Of a DNA stretch of 64,000 nt, positions 44,642 to 56,057 are shown piece after piece. The translations under genes and the position numbers were made by a program. The notes under the pieces are model-generated. The model made no database searches. It was not told where the DNA came from and worked only from the letters and a program-made list of their open reading frames with translations. The stretch is from the NCBI GenBank assembly GCA_020310875.1, contig CM035407.1:219971753-220035752 (forward strand), read 5' to 3'. Source of the stretch: Ceratopteris richardii (Eukaryota; Streptophyta; Polypodiopsida; Polypodiales; Pteridaceae). Positions within the stretch are counted from its first letter, which is position 1, and each line of letters begins with the position of its first letter.

Positions 44642-44965
44642 TGAGTAAGGAAAACAAAGTGCCCGGGCGACGCCGGGCGCGGCGGTGACTCCTGTCATGC
44701 GCACTGAATTTTTGGGGGGTTGAAAGGCTGGCCGGGTGTTGACGCTGCTTACTTCGCAGAACTCGCCTGAGCGGGCCTCCCATCCTACAATCCTATGCTG
44801 AAATTATCAAAGCGACGCTGCGTATTTTGCAGGACTCGCTCAAATTATGTAAGTGACGGACCGACGGTGCTTACCTCGCAGAACTCGCCTGAATGGGCTT
44901 CTCAGCCTTCAATCCTACGCTGAAGCTACGTAAGCGACGGTGAACTGCAGATGACTGCTCACATA
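44640..44965. repeat. GC-rich degenerate tandem repeat
   Basis: After GCCGGGCGCGGCGG, about three imperfect units follow, each containing GACG(C/G)TGC, CTCGCAGAACTCGCCTGA-like words and CCTACGCTGAA-like words; the full unit is roughly 70-75 bp, with a shorter middle unit. Strongly GC-richer than the surrounding window. Confidence 0.65.
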
Positions 44966-44983
44966 TTCTTCTCAACAAAATGG

Positions 44984-45695
44984 AATGGAGGTTCAGCCTA
45001 CTTCTCCCAGCTTTAATTTTGAATTTGCAGAACCCTCACATCCCACAAAGTAGGGGTTAGATAAGGAGACTTGGTTACAATTGGTTTTAACTGGCCTAAG
45101 CCATTACATGTTTAGCTTGGGGCTTGAACTCTGGACCTCCGCCTCAAGAGGCCAAAGCTCAACCAACTACCTTACAAGACATGGACGGTTACTCATGTTG
45201 ATGCGTCGAGCGTGGACGGATAGAAATATCTTTCGCATGCAACACTGTATGAAAGTGGTGATAACTTGATAAGGGACCGTGGATTTGCGCGCATTGTTCA
45301 TTACTTAAGGAGGTCCTTGCTATGGTCTCATAGACTCTTTTGCCATCATGTTCACATGGCAAGGTGGAAGTACAGTATGTGATGGCCATGTCACGGAAAA
45401 AAAATTGGAAGTTCCCCTTAGGTATGACTAACCCTGTGCCACGTAGATGCCTATGGCATTAAAACCAATATAGCGACTCCAAAAGAGAGTACTTCCTACC
45501 TATCATAGATGGGATCAAAGTGTATCCAATTGAAATGAGTTGCCTTCGACCAATCCTTTCTTATGTCGCCTTCGATCATTCTAACCCCTACTTTGTGGGA
45601 TTCCAGAGGTCCCATGGGTACTATGCCTATTCACTTGTACAATTGTAATTTCAAAGTTAAAGCTTGAGGGAGTAGGCTTCAATTGAACCTCCATT
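44984..45695. mobile_element. Foldback element with long inverted arms
   Basis: The left arm (44984-45060, beginning AATGGAGGTTCAGCCTAC and ending CCCACAAAGTAGGGGTTAG) is the reverse complement, with gaps, of the right arm (45581-45695, beginning CTAACCCCTACTTTGTGGG and ending CTCCATT). The loop is about 520 bp. No transposase and no clear target duplication are visible. It may be a non-autonomous DNA element or an inverted duplication. Confidence 0.65.
45105..45185 (-). other. SINE-like tRNA-related segment
   Basis: On the minus strand TAGTTGGTTGAGC (A-box-like) precedes GAGTTCAAGCC (B-box-like, complement at 45121-45131) with tRNA-like spacing. It lies in the loop of the foldback element. 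No poly-A or T-rich tail was made out. Confidence 0.35.
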
Positions 45696-46335
45696 AAAAA
45701 AAACTTCCTACTTGCGCTCGATGAAGACACTTCATAGGTCAATGCCTTCCCAACAATCATATGTTCACATGACAGATCTATCCTTGTTCCACCTTTGTGT
45801 GAACAAGATCATGATAGAACAAACGATGGATGAGTTTTTCCACTCCGAAGAAGGCAATTTCGGCATCCACTTTTGCAGCTGACATGTGAACTACTAAATT
45901 GTGTTTGAAAAGGATCCCATGCATAAAAAAATTTACATTATTTTCCCAAAGAGTGGCTCTTAATTTTAGATTACTCTTTAGGCATTGCACTGAAGTGGCT
46001 GGCACATCTTTTTAGATCTTCCAAAGCACCTTGCCACTAATGATGTTATAGAGGGAAGCAAAGCATCCAATCATTTGTGGAAGGGGAAGAGCTCCCTCTT
46101 CCAATCAACCCATTCGAAATAAATGTGGGGAATTTGCAGTGATCCTGCTGAACAACTTTGTATTTGGAAGGAACATTATGAGGGCATAGGGCACCTCTTG
46201 GGAAGTATCTAGGTAGCCCGGCTTGTCTTGGGATCTCCTATGGAAACCTATGGCATCTTGGTTACAGAAGTGGACGTGGATTTCTTGAAGTACAAGTTGT
46301 GGAAGGAAAGGTATGTTTCCAATGTTGGGATGGAC
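45696..46335. other. No gene identified
   Basis: A minus-strand open frame (45778-46005, 75 codons) shows no family motif. At about 46165-46215 the plus strand has ATTATGAGGG and CACCTCTTGGGAAGTATCTA, weakly like the 5S-related segment at 60345-60382; it could be a worn relative. Confidence 0.35.
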
Positions 46336-46340
46336 AGGAT

Positions 46341-46571
46341 TGTTGATATATTTAGGTAGTGATGTGTGTGAACATACTAGGATCGCTGGGGTACTTTTTT
46401 CCCTCTTTAGGAGGTTTTTTCCCTCAGCTTGTATATACGCCTATTGCCCTAACGGGTTACTCATCTTTTGTGCATCTTAGTGGTAATACTTTCAATATTG
46501 TGTGTTGTGCTCCAAGCCTCTTCTTCTTCCTTGTGCTATTTGTGTGCTTCCGCAGACGTCTAACTCCAACA
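46341..46571 (+). repeat. Copia-1C 5' LTR
   Basis: TGTTGATATATTTAGG start, CTAACTCCAACA end. Confidence 0.93.
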
Positions 46572-46816
46572 ATTGGTATTAGCGAAGGTCATCGCTTCAT
46601 CTAGAGCATCGCTGACACCGCTTCGGTCGCATACTCATATTCATATAAAAATTGGTGCATATAATTTTGTCTTTTTGTGCCAAAGATATATACAGGTTTC
46701 GATTCACTAGTATAAGCGTCTTGAAGTCTGCTACAGGTTTAGTAGAACTCGACATGGTAGTTCTGTTCAACTTTTTGAGATACAATCATTTTTTCTGTAT
46801 CAAGGTATTTTGGTAA

Positions 46817-47790
46817 GTGGCCATGGCTGAAAATAGTGATGTATTTTGTGTGTTGGCTGTTAAGGATAAGTTGGATGGTACGAATTACCCATTGTGGGCT
46901 TATATGATGCGCCATGTATTGGTTGCAAAAGGACCGTGGAATATTGTGCACGATGTTGAAAAACGTCATATTACACCTGCAAATATAGGTACTGAAGTTG
47001 ATGCAGATGGTGTCGAAGATGGTGATATTTTGCAGATTCCTGTTCGTGTTGCGGTTCTTGTTGCACCTACTATAGAGCAAATTCATTGGGATGGTAGAGA
47101 TGCTCAAGCACATGCATTGATAGCCTTGCCTGTCAAACGTGCCATTATTCCTCACATTTGCTCTTGCAAAATAGCTAAGGATCCTTGGGATACACTTACC
47201 ACATTGTACCAGGCTAGGAATGAGGCTCGTGTTGCTTACCTCTGAAAACAGTTGGAGAGTGAGCATATGAATGAAGGTGATTCTATGGAAAATTTTCTAA
47301 CAACGATTAAAGATATGAAGGAACAATTAATTTCTGCTGATGAAGTCTTGCCTGACAGTTAACTTGTGCACACAGTTCTGAATGGTCTTCCTGATTCATA
47401 TTAGAGTTTTTGTTCTACTCTTCGTTTGACGATGAAAGGTAATCCAAATGCCTTAACATTTGAGGAGTAAGTCTCTGTTCTGTTGCAGGAACATCAATCT
47501 AGGAAGAACATGTCCATTATGCGTGTCGTAGATCAAGCTTTCCTTGCTAGTCAGAAGGATAAAGGTAAAAGGAGCTCTTCTACTAGTAAGCAAAAATCTG
47601 CTAATTTTGCAAAATCAAAAAAGGAAGAAAAAGACGAGAAGAAAACAGAAAAGTAGAAATTGTTTTGCAAATATTGTAAATCAAATGATCATTTCATTAA
47701 GAGCTATCCAAAATTGACTGCTAAAGAGAGAAAGAAGAAAGAGGCTGGAATGGTTGTTGCAAAGACCTCTACATTGAAAATAGAGTCTAC
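46817..47790 (+). pseudogene. Copia-1C gag region
   Basis: Opens with MAENSDVFCVLAVKDKLDG and YPLWAYMMRHVLVAKGPWN, the Copia-1 gag start, followed by WDTLTTLYQARNEARVAYL. A CCHC-knuckle area with CKYCKSNDHFIKSY lies near 47660-47710. Broken. Confidence 0.82.
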
Positions 47791-47879
47791 TAATCTTGTA
47801 CAGAATGAAGAATGGGTGTTTACTACTCTTTGCAATTTTGACCCATCTTCTCATGAGCAGTGCATGTTTGCACTATACT

Positions 47880-48930
47880 CACAATGTAGTTTCTTCACTT
47901 TACCTGAGCCTGCCCCTACATGGAATATTGTCATATACGCCAACAACTCCTCTTATCCTATCATGGGAGTTGGTAAGATCATTCTGACTATTGCTAATGG
48001 TACTTCTTTCACTTTGTCCGATGCTTTATTTGTGCCAGAGATCAAGAAAAATCTGTTATCATTTTTAGCATTAGCTAACATTGGCTTGGTTGTGAAATTT
48101 ATTGATGATAGATGTATAATTCATGATCTATCAAATGACAACATGATTATTGCTTCTGGCATTTTATGTTATGGGTTGTATAAGCTCATAGACTATGAAA
48201 AATCTGTGAATGATTCAGCATGTGCAGTACATGATTCTCAGGCTATGTAAGATGCAAAGCTTTGGCATACACACTTTGGCCCGTAGAAATCGAAAATGGT
48301 GTCCTCTTTGCCCAAACTTGAGGCACCCAATAAACATGTTTGTGAAGTCTGTATTTTGGGCAAAATGCAGTGTTCATCCTTCCCAAAAGATGGTTCAATT
48401 CAAGCTACGCAGAACTTGCATCTTGTATATAGTGATACCTTGTTTGGGAAACTATCTTTACTTTGTGACTTTCATTGATGATTTTTCCAGGCATGCATGG
48501 GTATATCCATTGAAAGCAAAGTCCAAAGTGTTTATGTGCTTCAAAAAGTTTTTGGTTTTGGCTGAAAATCTCTCAACATGTAAAATGGGCACCCTCTATT
48601 ATGATCGAGGGGGGGAATATATGTCTTTTGACTCTAATGCATTTCTGGCTGAACATGGGATAAAATATCAGTGTACAGTGTCGTATACACCTTAACAGAA
48701 TGGATTTGCTAAATGGAAGAACGGGTCACTCATGGAGATGGCGAGGTGTATGGTCAAGAGTCATGCTTTACCACATAGTTTCTGGCTTGAGACTGTTATG
48801 TGTGCAACATATGTACGTAATAGATGTCCCAATAAAGCATTGTAGTCTATCACTCCATATGAGGCTTGGCATGGTTGTAAGCCATCTGTTGCTCATTTGC
48901 GTGTTTTTGGTTGTCTGGCATATGCATTAG
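47880..48930 (+). pseudogene. Copia-1C protease, pre-integrase and integrase region
   Basis: The protease neighbourhood is marked by GVGKIILTIANGTSFTLSDA and LFVPEIKKNLLSFLALANIG. The integrase zinc region survives in part (CEVCILGKMQ), then [20 protein letters not shown] of the core and GGEYMSFDSNAFLAEHGIKY. Broken. Confidence 0.82.
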
Positions 48931-49409
48931 TGCCTGAGTAATATCGCAAGAAATTGGATGATAAAGCAGTAAAATGTATTTTTGTTAGGTATAGTTTTGA
49001 AAGCAAAGGCTATCGTCTGTATCATCCACATACTAAATGCATTTTGATCAGCCTTGATGTTGTTTTTGTGGAAGATGCTATTGAGCCTCTACTTTCATGT
49101 ATGAAGGAGACATCTATTAGCTCCAAAGACATGTATGATACTTTGTTGCCTCTTTTTACAGGTGGACCGTCTAGTGCTAGTCCTAATGAGACAACTTCTC
49201 AGCCTTTGCAGAGGTTTCATGTGATGATGTAGATCATTCCATTTCTGATGCACATCTATATGATACACTTATTGACGAGAGAACTGATATTGATGAGGCA
49301 AAAACTATGCCAAGATGGCTTGTGTAGACTTTGCATGACAACAAATTAGATGCACCTCTATCATATCATACTTATTTAGCTCTCATAGTGCATCTTTTGC
49401 ATCAAATTG

Positions 49410-50050
49410 CTATGCTATGGTTGCCTCTAGTCTCTGTGATGAGAATGAGCCTGTTTCGTTTGATGAAGCACAAAATGCTAATAGTTGGATGGTTGCTAGG
49501 CAATCGGAATATGATGCTATCATGAAAAATGGTACCTGGTCTTTATGTGAGTTGCCTCCTGGCAAGAAGGCCATTGGCACTAACTGGGTATACAAGTTGA
49601 AGCATAAGCGAGATGGAATAGTTGACAGGTATAAGGCTAGGCTTGTTGCAAAGGGTTATGCACAAGAAAGAGGCATTGATTTTGATGAGACCTTTGCACC
49701 TACTTGCCAAATGACCACTATTCGTAGCATCTGTGCACTTGCAGCTGATCATGTTTGGAATGTACACCAGTTGGGCATTAAAACTGCATTTTTGAATGGT
49801 GATTTGCATGACGTTCAGCCCCATGGCTTTGTGCAGAAAGGACATGAAAATCCAGGTGTGCATGTTAAAGAAGGCATTATATGGTTTAAAGCAAGCACCA
49901 TGTGCTTGGTATGAAAAGGTACATGCCTATATGATTGCACATGGTTTTTAAAACAGTCCAACTGAAAGCATCTTACATGTTAAACATGCTAATGATGTGC
50001 TTTTGATCATTGTTGTGTATGTTGATGACATGCTGCTCACTGGACCTCAT
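49410..50050 (+). pseudogene. Copia-1C reverse transcriptase, first part
   Basis: SFDEAQNANSWMVARQSEYD, KAIGTNWVYKLKHKRDG and RGIDFDETFAPTCQM are copia RT N-terminal motifs. Copia-1D was inserted just after the VVYVDDMLLTGPH catalytic motif. Broken. Confidence 0.85.
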
Positions 50051-50281
50051 TGTTGGAGTTAGACGTCTGTGAAAGCATGCAAACAACACAAGGAAGAAGA
50101 AGAAGCTTGGAGCACAACACACAATACTGAATGTATTACCACTAGAATGTACAACGATAAGTAGCCCATTAAGGCAATAGGCGTATATACAATCCGTGAA
50201 AAGAAAACCTCCTAAAGAGGGAAAAAAGTGCCCCGACGGTCCTAGAGTGTTCACACAAATCACTACATAAATATATCAACA
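50051..50281 (-). repeat. Copia-1D 3' LTR
   Basis: On the minus strand it begins TGTTGATATATTTATG and ends GTCTAACTCCAACA. Confidence 0.92.
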
Positions 50282-50439
50282 AATCCCCCCTGGGAGTGAT
50301 GCGATGAACAAGGAGCTGGCACTCATGTATAAGGAAGTGCCAAGCTATGTGGAATCAATCCGCAAAAGGAATTAAGCCTAAAGATTTGTGGAAAGCTTCA
50401 AACTTCTCCCTAGGTAGAGCCTTCATAAAAAGGTCTGCA

Positions 50440-51560
50440 ATGTTCTCCTACGTGGGCACATATGCCAAGTTGATATCCCCAACAAAGAACCGCTCCCTGA
50501 CATAATGATAATGCACCTTAGTGTGAGCATGGAACACATGGTTCCTCACAACTGCCAATGCGCTCTGACTGTTAGTGAAGATTGTGGTGGCAGAAGATTG
50601 ACAAACACCCAAATCAGCCATAAGGCATATGAGCCACACACACTCAACATTCGCCGTGAAAGCTTCCCTATACTCAGCCTCACAACTAGAAGTGGTCACA
50701 ATAGGCTGCTTCTTACTCAACCAAGATATACATGAGCTACCAAGCATGAAGCAAAAACCATTGGTGGACACACGAGTGTCATAGAAGCCATCCCAATCAC
50801 CGTTAGAAAAAGCATGCAAATCTGGCAGTAGTGATCCCCCCTTGGCAAAAAACAACCCAAGTAGCTGGGTACCACTCAAGTAGGGAAAGATGCGCTTAAC
50901 TACTTGCCAATGCTTGACACCTGAACAATGCATAAACCTACTCATCTGTGAGACAACAAACTGAATATCTGACCTAGTTTTGCATAAGTAAATCAAGCAT
51001 CCAACAGCTTGCTGATAGAGAACAACATCAAATGCGTCTCCAACATCATGAAGACTCAATCATAAACCTATCTCCATACAAAGCCATTCCACCATCAACT
51101 TGCATAAAGTAAATAAATCACACATCTTGAATGAGGCATGCAAATCAACCTTAAAATCAACAATATGCATGTCATGAGGACCAGTGAGTAGCATGTCATC
51201 AACATACACCACAATGATCAGAAGCACATCATTAGCACGCTTAACATATAAGGTGCTTGTAGTCGGACTATTCTCAAAACCATGTGCAATGAGATAGGCA
51301 TGTATCTTTTCATACCAAGCACGTGATGCTTGCTTTAAACCATATGATGCCTTCTTTAACCTGCATACCTTGTTTTCATGCCCTTTCTGCACAAAGCCAC
51401 GGGGTTGAAAAACATACACTTCTTCATGCAAGTCACCATTCAGAAATGCTATTTTAATTTCCAACTTATGTACATTCCAACCATGATGAACTACAAGTGC
51501 AGAGATGCTACGAATAGTAGTCATTCGGCAAGTAGGAGCAAATGTTTCATCAAAATCAAT
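50440..51560 (-). pseudogene. Copia-1D reverse transcriptase and RNase H region
   Basis: RT motifs [38 protein letters not shown] and VVYVDDMLLTGPHD; RNase H motifs SNGDWDGFYDTRVSTNGFCF, QPIVTTSSCEAEYREAF and FTNSQSALAVVRNHVFHAHT. Broken. Confidence 0.85.
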
Positions 51561-52079
51561 GCCTCTTTCCTACGCATAACCCTAGCCATAGCATAGCAAT
51601 GTGATGCAAACGAGGCACTATGATAGCCTGATCAAGTATGATATGACAAAGGTGCATCTAATTTGGTGTCACACAAAGTCTGGTGGTTAGCCATTTTGGC
51701 ATAGTTTTTGCTACTCAATATCAGCTCTCTCAGCAACAAGTGCATAATGTAAATTTGCCTCAGAAATGGAATGATCTGCATCATCACATGAAACCTACAA
51801 AGGCTGAGAAGTTGCCTCATTAGGACCAGCACTAGACTGCTCACCTGTAGAAAGAGGCAGCAAAGTATCATACATGTCTTTGGAGCTAACACATGTCTCC
51901 TTAGTACATGAAGCAATGGTTGAATAGCATCTTCCACAAAAACAACATCATGGCTAACCAGAATGCATTAGTCTGTGGATGATATAGACGATAGCCTTTA
52001 CTTTCAGAACTGTACCCAACAAAAATACATTTTACTGCTTTATCATCCAATTTTCTACGATGTTGTTCATGCACTAATG

Positions 52080-53215
52080 CATATGCCAATCAACCAAAAA
52101 CACACAAATGAGCAACAGATGGCTTGCGACCATGCCAAGACTCATATGGAGTGATAGACTACAATGCTTTAGTGGGACACTTGTTAAGTACATATGCTGC
52201 ACACATGACAACCTCAAGCCAGAAACTATGTGGTAAAGCCTCACTCTTGACTATACACCTCGCCATCTCCATGAGTGACTTGTTCTTTCGTTCAGCAACT
52301 CCATTATGTTGAGGTGTATACTACACCGTACACTGATGTTTTATCCCATGTTCAACCAAAAATGCATTAAAGTAAGAAGACATATATTCCCCCCCTTGAT
52401 CATAATGGAGGGTTCCCATTTTACATGCTGATAGATTTTCAACCAAAACTAGAAACTGTTTGAAGCACATAAACACTTTTGAATTTGCGTTCAAGGATAT
52501 ACCCATGCATGCCTAGAAAAATCATCGATGAAAGTCAGGAAGTAAAGATAGTTCCCAAAAGAAAGGTGTCTGCATAGGACCACATACATCACTATGTACA
52601 AGCTGCAATTTCTGAGTAGCCCAAACTGAACCATCTTTTGGAAAGGAAGAATGCTGCATTTTGCCTAAAATACAGCCTTCACAAACATGTTTTCCGGGTG
52701 CCTCAAGTTTGGGAAAAGAGGACACCATTTTAGATTTCTGCAAGCGTAACAAACTAGCAAAATTCAGAGGGCCAAAGCATGCATGCCAAAGCTTGCATCT
52801 GACATAGCCTGAGAATCATGTACTGCACATGCCGCATCATTTACAGATCTTTCATAGTCTATGATCTTATACATCCCATGACACAAAATGCTAGAAGCAA
52901 TAATGAAGTTTCCATTTGACAGATCATGAACTGTACATCTTTCATCAATAAATTTCACAACCAACCCAATCTTGGCTAATGCAAAAACTGATAACAGATT
53001 TGTCTTGATCTGTGGCACGAACAAAGCATCTGACAAAGTGAAAGAACTACCATTAGTAGTAGTCAAAATGATTTTAGCAACTCCCATAACATGATAAGAG
53101 GAGTTCTTGGCGCATGTAATAGTATTCCCTGTAGGGGCAGGTCGAGTGAAGAAAAGAAACTGCATTGCGAGGTTATATGTTTGGTTTCCCCACTATCAAA
53201 GTACCAAACATCTGA
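52080..53215 (-). pseudogene. Copia-1D protease, pre-integrase and integrase region
   Basis: A DSGETKHIT-type retropepsin stretch near 53190, then LFVPQIKTNLLSVFALAKIG, HVCEGCILGKMQHSSF (zinc region) and [20 protein letters not shown] (integrase core). Broken. Confidence 0.83.
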
Positions 53216-53219
53216 GTCT

Positions 53220-54290
53220 ACTATAGACATGCACTGCTCATGAGAAGATGGGTCAAAACTACAAACAATAGTAAATGCCCATTCTTCTTTCTGCACACGA
53301 TTAAAAGGCTCTGTTTTTGGTGTTGACGACTCTCCAACAACCATTTTGGCCTCTTTCTTCTTTGCCTCTTTAGTAGCCAGTTTTGGACAAATCTTAATGA
53401 CATGATCATTTTCTTTACAATATTTGCAAAACAATTTCTCCTTTTTTGATTTCTTCTCATCTTTTCTTCCTTCTTTGAATGTGCAACATTTGCATATTTT
53501 TGCTTACTAGTAGAAGAGCTCCATTTTCCATTGCCCTTTTGACTAGCCAGGAAAGCTTGATCTGCAACACACATAATAGACCTATTCTGCCTAGGTTGGT
53601 CTTCCTACAACAAAACAAAAACTAACTCTTCAAATGTTAAGGCATTTGGATTGCCTTTCATCATCAAACGAAGAGTAGAAGAAAAACTCTGATATGAGTC
53701 GGGAAGACCATTCAAAACAGTTTGCACAAGTGAACTATCAGGAAGGACTTCATTTGCAGAAACAACTGTTCCTTCCAATCCTTGATCTTTGTTAGAAAAC
53801 TATCCATAGAATCACCTTCATTCATGTGCTCATTCTCCAACTGTTTTCAGAGGTAAGCAACACGAGCCTCATTCCTAGCTTGATACAATGTGGTAAGTGT
53901 ATCTCAAGCATTCTTAGCTGTTCCGCAAGAGCAAATGTGAGGAATAATGGCACATTTGATAGACAAAGCTATCAACGCATGTGTCTGATCATCTCTGCTA
54001 TCCCAAAAAATTTTCTCTATAGTAGGTGCAACAAAAACAACATCACAACTAGGAATCTATAGAATATCACCATCTTCGACACCTTCTGCATCAGCTTCAA
54101 TACCTGCAACTGTAAGAGTTGCAGGTGTGATAGGATGTTTTTCAACACCCTGCACAATGTTCCACAGTCCTTTTGCAACCAATACATGTCGCATCATGTA
54201 AGCCCATAATGGGTAGTTGGTATGATCCAACTTATCCTCAACATCCAATATATAGAATACATCACTACTTTCAACCATGGCCGGTGACTA
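53220..54290 (-). pseudogene. Copia-1D gag region
   Basis: VEDKLDHTNYPLWAYMMRHV near the start; a CCHC knuckle CKYCKENDHVIKIC (C-X2-C-X4-H-X4-C) at about 53385-53430. Broken. Confidence 0.83.
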
Positions 54291-54633
54291 AAATACCTTG
54301 ATGCAGAAAATTGACTGTATCTCAAAAAGTTGAATAGAATTGCCCAAACAAATTTTGCTAAACCTGTAGCAGACTTCAAGACGCTTATACTGGCAAACCA
54401 AAACTAGTATATACTTTTGGCACAAAAAGATGAAGTAGCCTGCACAAGCGCTGCGATAGTGCATTTAGAGACCAAAACGAGCTCAGATCGTGATTTCTGC
54501 ACAACAGAACGAGGCTATTTTGATCTCTAAAACACCCTGAGTATGCCCAATAAATTTCATGTGAATCTGGGACTGCAACCGAAGAGGTGTCGATGATGCC
54601 CTAGATGAAGTAGTGACCTGCTTTGTTAATAAT

Positions 54634-54864
54634 TGTTGGAGTTAGATGTCTGTGGAAGCATGCAAACAACACAAGGAAGAAGAAGAAGCTTGGAGCACAA
54701 CACACAATACTGAATGTATTACCACTAGAATGTACAAAGATAAGTAGCCCATTAGGGCAATAGGCGTATATACAAGACAGGGGAGAAAAACCTCCTAAAA
54801 AGGAAAAAAAGTGCCCCGACAGTCTTAGAGTGTTCACACACATCACTACCTAAATATGTCAGCA
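54634..54864 (-). repeat. Copia-1D 5' LTR
   Basis: On the minus strand it begins TGCTGACATATTTAGG and ends CTAACTCCAACA. TG...CA ends. Confidence 0.92.
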
Positions 54865-55750
54865 CTCATGAGAAGAATGTTGCTGATTTCAAGGCTGATT
54901 TGCATGCCTCATTTGAGATGTCCGATTTGGGGTGTTTGCATCATTAATTGGACATTCAATTTATGCAAGCTGATGGCGGAATAGCTTTGTGTCAAACGAA
55001 ATATATTGACACATTATTGTAGCATTTTGGCCTTGAAGACTGCAAACACATGGCCACTCCTATGGAGACAGGTTTACAATTGAGTCTTCATGATGCTGGA
55101 GATGCAGTTGATGCTATTCTCTATCAGCAGGTTGTTGGATGTTTGATTTACTTATACATTACTCAGCCAGATATTCAGTTTGTTGTCTCACAAATGAGCA
55201 AGTTTATGAATTGCCCAAGAGTCAAGCATTGGCAAGCAGTTAAGCACATCTTTTGCTACTTGATTGGTACCTGACTACTTGCATTGTTTTATCCCAAGGG
55301 GGGATCATTACCATTAGATTTGCATGATTTTTGTGACTCTGATTGGGCTGTAAAATAGTGGCTTTTGCTTCATGCTTGGTAGCTCATGTATATCTTGGTT
55401 GAGCAAGAAGAAGCCTATTGTGGCCACTTTCAGTTGTGAGGCTGAGTATAGGGCAGCTTTTACAATGACTACTGAGTGTGTGTGGCTCAGATGCCTTATG
55501 GCTGATTTGGGTGTTGGTCAGTCCTCTTCCACCACCATCTTCACTGACAGTCAGAGTGCATTGGTAGTTGCGAGGAACCTTGTGTTCCATGCTCACACTA
55601 AGCACATTGAGGTGCATTATCATTATGTCAAGGAGAGGTTCTCTGCTGGAGATATCAACTTGGCATATGTACCCACGTAGGAGAACATTGCAGACCTTTT
55701 CACGAAGGCTCTACCTAGGGAGGGCTTACTTCCTTTTGTGGATTGATTCC
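54865..55750 (+). pseudogene. Copia-1C RT end and RNase H
   Basis: Resumes after Copia-1D. RNase H motifs include SWLSKKKPIVATFSCEAEYR, FTDSQSALVVARNLVFHAHT and HIEVHYHYVKERFSAGDINL. Broken. Confidence 0.85.
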
Positions 55751-55819
55751 ACATAGCTGGGCATTACCTTATACATGAGTGCCAGCTCCTTGTTCACCGC
55801 ATCACTCCGAGGGGGGGTT

Positions 55820-56052
55820 TGTTCATATATTTAGGTAGTGATGTGTGTGAACACACTAGGACCATCGGGGCACCTTTTTTCCCCCTTTAGGAGGCTTTTT
55901 TCCCTTGGCTTGTATATATGCCTATTGCCCTAATGGGTTAGTCATATTTTGTACATGCTAGTGGTAATACATTCAGTATTGTGTGTTGTGCTCCAAGCCT
56001 CTTCTTCTTCCTTGTGCTGTTCGTGTGCTTTTGCAGATGTCTAACTCCAACA
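55820..56052 (+). repeat. Copia-1C 3' LTR
   Basis: Starts TGTTCATATATTTAGG after the polypurine run GAGGGGGGGTT, ends CTAACTCCAACA, followed by AGGAT. Confidence 0.93.
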
Positions 56053-56057
56053 AGGAT

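Larger units (their letters stand above)
50051..54864 (-). mobile_element. Copia-1D, Ty1/copia element inside Copia-1C (fossil)
   Basis: A 4.8-kb same-family copy in reverse orientation. LTRs of 231 bp lie at 50051-50281 (3') and 54634-54864 (5'); the target duplication CTCAT is at 50046-50050 and 54865-54869. The primer site next to the 5' LTR has drifted far from consensus. The polypurine tract complement AATCCCCCC begins at 50282. On the minus strand: gag, knuckle, protease, pre-integrase, integrase, RT, RNase H, all recognisable. Ten or more breaks. LTRs differ at about 20 of 231 sites by eye, fewer than the Copia-1C pair, consistent with later insertion. Confidence 0.93.
46341..56052 (+). 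mobile_element. Copia-1C, Ty1/copia element split by Copia-1D (fossil)
   Basis: LTRs at 46341-46571 (231 bp) and 55820-56052 (233 bp), with a 5-bp target duplication AGGAT at 46336-46340 and 56053-56057. The primer site is TGGTATTAG-like just after 46571. Parts: gag (about 46820-47790, with a knuckle area near 47665), protease (about 47880-48080), pre-integrase and integrase (about 48250-48930), RT up to 50050 and again from 54865, RNase H (about 55100-55740). Copia-1D occupies 50051-54864. More than ten breaks. LTRs differ at roughly 25 of 231 sites by eye, the oldest of the bounded Copia-1 copies. Confidence 0.92.
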
